Shown piece after piece: positions 6,143 through 7,789 of a DNA stretch of 7,789 nucleotides. Location: NCBI GenBank assembly GCA_965114465.1, contig CBCOYO010000157.1, positions 1-7,789 of the forward strand, written 5' to 3'. How positions within the stretch are numbered: position 1 is the stretch's first letter; every line of letters begins with the position of its first letter. The position numbers and the translations under genes are program-made. The notes under the pieces are model-generated. The model saw nothing but the letters and a program-made list of their open reading frames with translations. It did not search any database and was not told the DNA's origin. This DNA is from COE1 sp965114465 (GTDB taxonomy: Bacteria; Bacillota; Clostridia; Lachnospirales; Lachnospiraceae).

Positions 6143-6182
6143 AAAATAAATAAAAATATTAGGAAAGGAATTGAGGTTAATT

Positions 6183-6413
6183 ATGAAAGAGCGCAAGATT
6201 AAGATTAGAATGACCCCAGCGGAAGTGAAAGATTTTGTTAATGAAGCATCAAAGTGTGACTTTGATATCAATATTTCCTATAACCATTACATTGTAGATG
6301 CTAAGTCTATTCTTGGTGTTATGGGATTGGATTTTCGCTCAATCCTCACTGTGCAATATACGGGTTACAATGATGACTTTGAGAGCTTTGTCAACAATTT
6401 AGTGGTGGCGTAA
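6183..6413 (+). CDS. HPr-like protein lacking the catalytic histidine (Crh-like)
   Basis: This 76-residue protein has the HPr fold signature. ASKCDFDINISYN (22-34) aligns with the ASKYDADVNLEYN region of Bacillus HPr. AKSILGVMGLDF (40-51) aligns with the LKSIMGVMSLGI segment, so Ser42 corresponds to the regulatory Ser46 phosphorylated by HPr kinase. The active-site region GIHARP is replaced by RMTPAE: position 15 aligns with Thr11 and Arg17 with Ala13. It therefore should not pass phosphate from enzyme I to PTS permeases. This is the pattern of Bacillus Crh (Gln at position 15, Ser46 kept), a co-regulator of CcpA. The ATG at 6183 has GAGGT five bases upstream. It has its own promoter and terminator and sits just after the sugar importer. 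Regulatory function is inferred; it could instead be a diverged paralog with another role. Confidence 0.82.
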   Translation: MKERKIKIRMTPAEVKDFVNEASKCDFDINISYNHYIVDAKSILGVMGLDFRSILTVQYTGYNDDFESFVNNLVVA

Positions 6414-6463
6414 GTTTCCATATTCAAGGGATTAAAAAAATTTAATAAGAATGTGTAATCATT

Positions 6464-6492
6464 TTGACACTCCTTCCATGTTCGTGTAAACT
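6464..6492 (+). promoter_or_regulatory. Promoter-like sequence inside the terminator, possibly for the helicase gene
   Basis: A perfect TTGACA at 6464-6469 is followed after exactly 17 bp by TAAACT at 6487-6492 (four of six). The start point would be near 6499, the first base of the terminator's 3' arm. Such an RNA would lack the 5' arm, so it would not be terminated there, and would carry the tandem repeats as a leader of about 280 bases before the helicase. The unusually long terminator loop fits a dual role. Confidence 0.45.
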
Positions 6493-6513
6493 ATCATAGA
6501 AGGAGTGTTTTTT
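6467..6513 (+). terminator. Intrinsic terminator of the HPr-like gene
   Basis: ACACTCCTTC at 6467-6476 pairs perfectly with GAAGGAGTGT at 6499-6508, followed by an uninterrupted T-run to 6513. The loop is 22 bases, longer than usual, with only a three-pair inner stem (6478-6480 with 6495-6497). The 3' arm and T-run are the first unit of the tandem array that follows. Confidence 0.8.
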
Positions 6514-6746
6514 ATATAGAAGAAGGTGCTTTTGGGGATGGAAAGGGTGCTTTTTGTATAGAAGAAGGTGCTTTGGGGGATAGAAGGAAGAACTTTTCAT
6601 ATAGAAAAAGGTGCTTTTTGGGATAGAAGGGGTGCTTTTTGGGGATAGAAAGGGTGCTTTTTGGATAGAAAGGGTGCTTTTTTGGGATAGAAGTGTGCTT
6701 TTTTGGGATAGAAGGGGTGCTTTTTGTGTAAAAGATGTGTTTTGCG
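6496..6746 (+). repeat. Tandem array of 20-22-bp units between the HPr-like and helicase genes
   Basis: Units close to ATAGAAGGGTGCTTTTTGG start at 6496, 6516, 6538, 6558, 6580, 6601, 6623, 6645, 6665, 6687 and 6708, followed by a decayed copy at 6729-6746. Unit lengths are 20, 22, 20, 22, 21, 22, 22, 20, 22, 21 and 21 bp. The first unit is the 3' arm and T-run of the terminator. The unit at 6580 is the most diverged. Variable lengths pass through all reading frames, and a 93-codon minus-strand frame across it has the repeat read in several frames, so the array is not coding. Copies adjoin without spacers, so it is not a CRISPR array. It looks like a minisatellite grown by slippage. Confidence 0.9.
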
Positions 6747-6781
6747 TATCGGTTGGAAACAGTGACGGGGGAAGATAATCT

Positions 6782-7789
6782 ATGGAAATTCATGTGTCGG
6801 TTCGACAGCTTGTGGAATTTATTTTAAGGGAAGGGAATATTGACAACCGCAAATTAGGCGTTCCGGATTCCGCTATGCAGGAGGGCAGCCGGATTCACAG
6901 AATGCTGCAGCGGCGCATGGGGAGCGAGTATCATGCAGAAGTTGGATTAAAACTGAATTGGGCAGCGGAGGGATACGATATTATAATAGAAGGAAGAGCG
7001 GACGGCATTATCGACAGCGAGTGGGAATTGCGTTTGGGAAAAATCGGCGATCCTTCAAAAAAACAGCCTGTGCCCGCAATGCCAAGTAATGTTGTAATTG
7101 ATGAAATTAAAGGTACTTATAAGGAATTAAGGCGTATTCAAAATCCGGTACGCGTTCATTTGGCGCAGGCGAAATGTTATGCCTATATTTATGCAAAGGA
7201 ATGCGGATTGGATCAGATTGGTGTGCGCATGACATACTGCCATATAGAAACAGAAGAAGTGAAATATTTTCATGAGGATTATACATTTGAGGAATTAGAG
7301 CGCTGGTTTTGCGGCTTAATGAACGAATATAAAAAATGGTCAGATTTTCAGTTTGAATGGTATCGTGTTCGTACAGATTCGATTAAAGCGCTGGCGTTTC
7401 CGTTTCCTTATCGGGAAGGGCAGAAAGAACTGGCAGCAAATGTTTATCGGACAATCTATCATAAACGCAAGCTTTTTCTGGAAGCACCGACTGGTGTAGG
7501 AAAGACGATATCCACAGTTTTTCCTACCGTGAAAGCAATGGGTGAGGGGCTTGTGGAGAAAATTTTCTATTTGACAGCAAAAACGATTACGCGAACCGTA
7601 GCGCAGGAATGCTTTAGGTTATTACAGCAGAATGGATTATTATTAAAAACCATTGTAATTACGGCAAAGGAGAAAATTTGTTTCTTAACGAAAGAGGAAG
7701 GGAGAACTTTATCAGGAGTAGAAGAAATCTCAGAAACAGAAGAAGTGAGAATACCAACCGGCAGCAGCGGGTGTGAGTGCAATCCAGAT
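6782..7789 (+). CDS. PD-(D/E)XK nuclease-XPD/Rad3-type helicase fusion (3' end outside window)
   Basis: The frame is open from ATG 6782 to the window edge (336 codons), so the gene is incomplete here. G-rich GGGGGAAG at 6767-6774 is a modest ribosome site. Residues 1-200 form a Cas4/AddB-like PD-(D/E)XK nuclease domain: RIHRML with His39, GRADGI with Asp74, VIDEIKG with Glu108 and Lys110, and QAKCY with Gln129 and Tyr133. From about 205 a superfamily 2 helicase begins: Gln213 of the Q motif (FPYREGQKELA), then Walker A APTGVGKT at 235-242. Cys300, Cys331 and Cys333 followed by NPD look like the start of an XPD-type iron-sulfur cluster. Full-length relatives run to several hundred more residues. 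A role in DNA repair or processing of 5' flaps and branched DNA is likely by family. It is unrelated in function to the sugar importer. Confidence 0.9.
   Translation, partial: MEIHVSVRQLVEFILREGNIDNRKLGVPDSAMQEGSRIHRMLQRRMGSEYHAEVGLKLNWAAEGYDIIIEGRADGIIDSEWELRLGKIGDPSKKQPVPAMPSNVVIDEIKGTYKELRRIQNPVRVHLAQAKCYAYIYAKECGLDQIGVRMTYCHIETEEVKYFHEDYTFEELERWFCGLMNEYKKWSDFQFEWYRVRTDSIKALAFPFPYREGQKELAANVYRTIYHKRKLFLEAPTGVGKTISTVFPTVKAMGEGLVEKIFYLTAKTITRTVAQECFRLLQQNGLLLKTIVITAKEKICFLTKEEGRTLSGVEEISETEEVRIPTGSSGCECNPD

Noticed and set aside
6496..6746. CRISPR array
   Set aside because: Units are adjacent, 20-22 bp long and have no unique spacers; no cas gene is adjacent, and the Cas4-like domain belongs to a helicase fusion.
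6512..6793. Minus-strand 93-codon ORF encoding repeated IPKKHPFYPK-like peptides
   Set aside because: Unit lengths vary between 20, 21 and 22 bp, so different units are read in different frames; it has no family resemblance and is a by-product of the tandem DNA repeat.

Overview
The window looks like chromosome of a low-to-moderate GC Firmicute, most likely a Lachnospiraceae-type gut Clostridium. Grounds: A/T-rich codon use, AGGAGG-type ribosome sites, a lipoprotein sugar-binding protein encoded without a dedicated ATPase, an HPr paralog without its catalytic histidine, and a PD-(D/E)XK/XPD-type helicase. This taxon is inferred from gene content, not from a database match.

Layout. Positions 1-644 hold no convincing gene. 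They contain an upstream terminator-like hairpin, an extended -10 promoter-like site and a roughly 165-bp imperfect palindrome (104-270) whose arm differences are mostly G-U pairs in plus-strand RNA. A 521-aa regulator (645-2210, GTG start) has its AraC-type DNA-binding domain at the N terminus, followed by about 390 residues of predicted helix. Next comes a short regulatory region (2211-2558) with a 19-bp hairpin, a possible 40-codon ORF, a tandem direct repeat, a promoter, and four 12-bp-phased operator-like repeats just after the predicted transcription start. The transporter operon follows: lipoprotein binding protein (2559-4013), an intergenic hairpin, then two MalF/MalG-type permeases (4099-4941 and 4941-5783) that overlap by one base, closed by a clear terminator (5824-5863).

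A separate unit begins at a good sigma-A promoter (6031-6058). Its leader can form two hairpins with complementary loops, and it encodes a 76-aa HPr-like protein (6183-6413) that keeps the regulatory serine but has Thr where His15 should be, resembling Bacillus Crh. Its terminator (6467-6513) contains a promoter-like sequence and runs into a tandem array of 20-22-bp units (6496-6746) that look like copies of the terminator's own 3' arm. The last gene (6782 to the window end, incomplete) encodes a Cas4-like PD-(D/E)XK nuclease domain fused to a Rad3/DinG/XPD-type helicase.

How the genes may work together: the AraC-type protein probably controls the adjacent sugar importer, which would need a shared ATPase encoded elsewhere. 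The operator block includes a partial match to a CcpA cre site, and the nearby HPr paralog has the features needed for a CcpA co-regulator, so carbon catabolite control is a reasonable hypothesis but is not shown. The most interesting items are the His-less HPr and its structured leader, the repeat array that appears to have grown from a terminator arm, and the long palindrome at the left end.
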